A stretch of 7,812 bases of DNA from Bacteroidota bacterium (GTDB lineage: Bacteria > Bacteroidota > Bacteroidia > Flavobacteriales > Flavobacteriaceae), in contig JAJRPL010000264.1 in NCBI GenBank assembly GCA_024280815.1, positions 1 through 7,812 of the forward strand, written 5' to 3'. This document shows, piece after piece, positions 6,010-7,812 of the stretch (position 1 is its first letter; the number at the start of each line of letters is the position of its first letter). The position numbers and the translations under genes are program-made. The notes below the pieces were generated by a model. The model worked only from the letters and a program-made list of their open reading frames with translations. It was not told the DNA's origin and did not search any database.

Positions 6010-6450
6010 CTATTGTTTTTTTACGCGTACTGCATTCATTCCTTTTTGACCTCTCTCTAATTTAAAAGTCACTTTATCATTCTCTGTAATGTCATCTATT
6101 AACCCACTAACATGAACAAAATATTTTTCTTGATTCTCTAAATCTAGAATAAAACCAAATCCTTTTTTATCATCATAAAATGATACTTTACCATTTCTGA
6201 TAGGGTCTTCAGGCTCTTGATCTTCTTTTTTAGGAATTCCTAAAACAATACTTTCTGCATCTACTTTATTAATTTTTTTTGTAGGGTCAGGAGGAGTACT
6301 TGTCAATTGTCCAAACTCATCAACATAAATGAATTCATCATTTTTATCTTCTAACTTACGTGCTTCTTTTCTTTTCTTTTTATCTTCACGTTTCTTTAAA
6401 CGTTTCTTTTCTCTTTCCTTTTTTCCAAAGGTTTCTTGTGCTCTTGCCAT
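6010..6450 (-). CDS. Cold-shock-domain protein with lysine-rich N-terminal extension
   Basis: This is a predicted cytoplasmic single-stranded nucleic-acid-binding protein, an RNA chaperone of the CspA fold. The cold-shock domain spans about residues 86-146 (NGKVSFYDDKKGFGFILD onward), with RNP1 KGFGFIL (96-102) and RNP2 YFVHVSG (110-116). In front is an 85-residue extension. It begins with a highly basic segment (about 10-36, KKEREKKRLKKREDKKKRKE) likely to add non-specific RNA affinity. An acidic, proline-containing linker follows. At 146 residues it is about twice the length of E. coli CspA, but this long layout is familiar in Flavobacteriia. The ATG at 6448-6450 has a good -7 promoter box 36 bases upstream. 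It is convergent with the Fic gene and is probably a monocistronic core gene. Confidence 0.88.
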   Translation of the reverse strand: MARAQETFGKKEREKKRLKKREDKKKRKEARKLEDKNDEFIYVDEFGQLTSTPPDPTKKINKVDAESIVLGIPKKEDQEPEDPIRNGKVSFYDDKKGFGFILDLENQEKYFVHVSGLIDDITENDKVTFKLERGQKGMNAVRVKKQ

Positions 6451-6485
6451 TCGTATTTATTATTCTTGTTTTATACAATATTTTA

Positions 6486-6493
6486 CAAATATA
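6486..6493 (-). promoter_or_regulatory. Predicted -7 promoter box of the cold-shock gene
   Basis: On the minus strand this reads TATATTTG, an exact fit to TAnnTTTG, 36 bases before the ATG. No clear TTG is visible at the -33 position, so the call rests on the -7 box and its location. The leader would be about 28 bases and A/U-rich. Confidence 0.5.
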
Positions 6494-6523
6494 TAGTTTT
6501 TACTGAACTTTTAAATTTTTCTT

Positions 6524-7516
6524 TTATTTTTTTGCTAATTTACGCAACGCTACCCATTGTCTTAGCATGTCTCTAGAGTCACAAGCAGGGTAACCCAATA
6601 CTGTTTTTCCAGCTGCAATATCACCTACTACACCTGAGCCTGCACCGACTGTAGCACCTGAATGTATGGTTGTATGATCTTTAATAGACGCACTGCCTCC
6701 AATAATTACTCCGTCACCTAAAGTAACTGAACCTGCTAAACCACTATGACCTGCCATAATACATGAACGACCCATAATGGAATTATGCCCTATTTGCACC
6801 AAATTATCAATTTTACATCCATCGCCTATAATTGTAGCACTAAACTTCCCTCTATCTACACAACTGTTTGCTCCTATTTCTACAGCGTTTCCAATAATAA
6901 CATTTCCTATTTGTGGAATTTTAACCAAGCCTCTACCATCATCACTTGGTCTATATCCAAATCCGTCTGCACCTATACTCACATTAGTATGAAAAATACA
7001 ATAACTACCAATTTCTGTACGCTCTCTAATAACAGTACCTGACCAAATTATAGTGTGTTGACCTATTTGAGTATCATCCATAATAGTGACATTAGGATAT
7101 AAAATAACTCCATCACCCAAAATTACATTTTTACCCACATAACAACCTGCTCCTACTTTACAATCATCACCAAGCTTAGCTGAACTGTCTACAACTGCCG
7201 TTGGATGAATATCATGATCGAATTGTGGAGGTGGTGGATTAAAAGCTTCTAATAATTTTGCCATTGCTAAATCAGCATTTTTTACTTTAATCAACGCACG
7301 GTTCTCTCCTGGTTCAATCGTTAAATTTTCATTTACGATAGCTACACTAGCTTTTGAGGTGTTCCATAACGATATATATTTTGTACTCCCAACAAAAGAA
7401 ATATGTGAGTTTGAAGCTCTATCTAACTGTTCTGGACCTATGATTAATTCGGTGGTATTACCAACAAGTTCTCCTTGTACAATTTCATTAATTTCTTTAA
7501 TACTTAATGGTTTCAT
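6524..7516 (-). CDS. lpxD: UDP-3-O-acylglucosamine N-acyltransferase (lipid A biosynthesis)
   Basis: LpxD adds a 3-hydroxyacyl chain from acyl-ACP to the 2-amino group of UDP-3-O-acylglucosamine, the third step of lipid A assembly, in the cytoplasm. The 330-residue length is near the family norm of about 340. Residues about 1-100 are the uridine-binding N-terminal domain. From about 103 (IHPTAVVDSSAKLGDDCKVG) the protein is hexapeptide repeats forming a left-handed beta helix. Family marks include GADGFGYRP (182-190), IGANSCVDRG (214-223), and DNLVQIGHN (237-245), whose H244 aligns with the catalytic histidine of E. coli LpxD. AGHSGLAGSV and GYPA follow near the end. The ATG at 7514-7516 has a plausible promoter upstream. 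Flavobacteriia often carry a second lpxD-like gene next to lpxC/fabZ. Those genes are not seen here, so this could be the paralogue with a different acyl preference. Confidence 0.92.
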   Translation of the reverse strand: MKPLSIKEINEIVQGELVGNTTELIIGPEQLDRASNSHISFVGSTKYISLWNTSKASVAIVNENLTIEPGENRALIKVKNADLAMAKLLEAFNPPPPQFDHDIHPTAVVDSSAKLGDDCKVGAGCYVGKNVILGDGVILYPNVTIMDDTQIGQHTIIWSGTVIRERTEIGSYCIFHTNVSIGADGFGYRPSDDGRGLVKIPQIGNVIIGNAVEIGANSCVDRGKFSATIIGDGCKIDNLVQIGHNSIMGRSCIMAGHSGLAGSVTLGDGVIIGGSASIKDHTTIHSGATVGAGSGVVGDIAAGKTVLGYPACDSRDMLRQWVALRKLAKK

Positions 7517-7550
7517 ATTATACTTCTGTCTATTGATTAATATATGTCGA

Positions 7551-7581
7551 TAAATATACTGTTATTATTGAAAAACAACAA
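7551..7581 (-). promoter_or_regulatory. Predicted promoter of lpxD
   Basis: On the minus strand, TATATTTA (7551-7558) matches TAnnTTTG in all but the last base. TTG at 7579-7581 lies 20 bases upstream and a second TTG lies at 7576-7578, consistent with the Bacteroidota -33 position. The promoter falls wholly in the 71-bp gap after the MFS gene, so lpxD can be transcribed on its own. Confidence 0.45.
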
Positions 7582-7587
7582 TATGAA

Positions 7588-7812
7588 TTATTCTTTTTCA
7601 TGTGCTTCTATATCTTTTTGCAAGTCTAATTTTCTAAATTTAGGAGAAAAGATTCCTGTCAATACTACAGTTATTAATGTCATGGTTCCTCCAAAGACAA
7701 CTGCTGTTACTGTACCCATTAATTTTGCGGTTACACCACTTTCAAAAGCTCCTAATTCGTTAGAAGAACCTACAAACATTGAATTTACTGATGCTACCCT
7801 ACCTCGCATATG
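7588..7812 (-). CDS. C-terminal end of an MFS transporter (5' part outside window)
   Basis: The last 74 residues of a major facilitator superfamily permease are visible, read into the window from its right edge. HMRGRVASVNSMFVGSSNEL, followed by GAFESGVTAKLMG, resembles the inter-helix and late transmembrane region of EntS/MFS_3-type exporters. A final hydrophobic helix (about TAVVFGGTMTLITVVLTGIF) and a charged cytoplasmic tail (KFRKLDLQKDIEAHEKE) follow. The frame continues through the last bases without a start, and the ATG near 7809 is internal. The substrate cannot be told from this part. It is co-directional with lpxD but separated by a predicted promoter. Confidence 0.8.
   Translation of the reverse strand, partial: HMRGRVASVNSMFVGSSNELGAFESGVTAKLMGTVTAVVFGGTMTLITVVLTGIFSPKFRKLDLQKDIEAHEKE

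Noticed and set aside
5838..6065. Plus-strand frame of 75 codons in the Fic/cold-shock gap
   Set aside because: It runs through the inverted-repeat element and overlaps the 3' end of the cold-shock gene on the other strand. Its translation is low-complexity, rich in Phe, Ile, Leu and Lys, with no recognisable domain.
6777..7553. Several plus-strand frames opposite lpxD
   Set aside because: They are antisense to a well-conserved hexapeptide-repeat enzyme, overlap one another in different frames, and have no recognisable domains.

Overview
The window looks like chromosomal DNA of a member of the Bacteroidota, most likely Flavobacteriia. The DNA is very A+T-rich. Candidate promoters fit the Bacteroidota -7 consensus TAnnTTTG. 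The right-hand genes (cold-shock protein with a lysine-rich N-terminus, LpxD, MFS transporter) are typical chromosomal genes of that group. No RNA gene or CRISPR array was seen.

Layout. (1) Bases 1-2966 hold the 3' end of an unidentified gene, then two tightly spaced plus-strand genes: a viroplasmin-domain RNase H1 and a UvrD/Rep-type superfamily 1 helicase. The helicase carries an internal PD-(D/E)XK-like insertion and a C-terminal zinc ribbon. The RNase H start is problematic: its natural ATG is one base out of frame across an A8 run. (2) Bases 2979-3180 form a non-coding repeat element with imperfect inverted ends. (3) Bases 3197-4491 are an apparently intact IS481-family insertion sequence with 41-bp terminal inverted repeats. 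(4) Bases 4515-5726 hold a self-contained Fic gene. Its promoter is flanked by direct repeats that look like an operator, and the protein ends in a winged-helix-like domain. (5) Bases 5726-6009 are non-coding: a collapsed second copy of the repeat-element ends, then a 141-bp inverted-repeat element. (6) Bases 6010-7812 run on the minus strand: cold-shock-domain protein, lpxD, and the 3' end of an MFS transporter.

Reading of the whole: bases 1 to about 5960 look like an accessory region, with nucleic-acid-processing enzymes, an IS, a Fic protein and repeats. It abuts stable core chromosome at bases 6010-7812. Both complete accessory units (RNase H-helicase and Fic) end within 12 bp of the same 18-bp motif, GCCAGCAGnnAACAATGG, which suggests cassette-like units ending in a shared element. 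The RNase H-helicase pair is the best candidate for a poorly described system. It would combine removal of RNA from RNA:DNA hybrids with DNA unwinding and possible cleavage, but its function as defence or repair is inference only.
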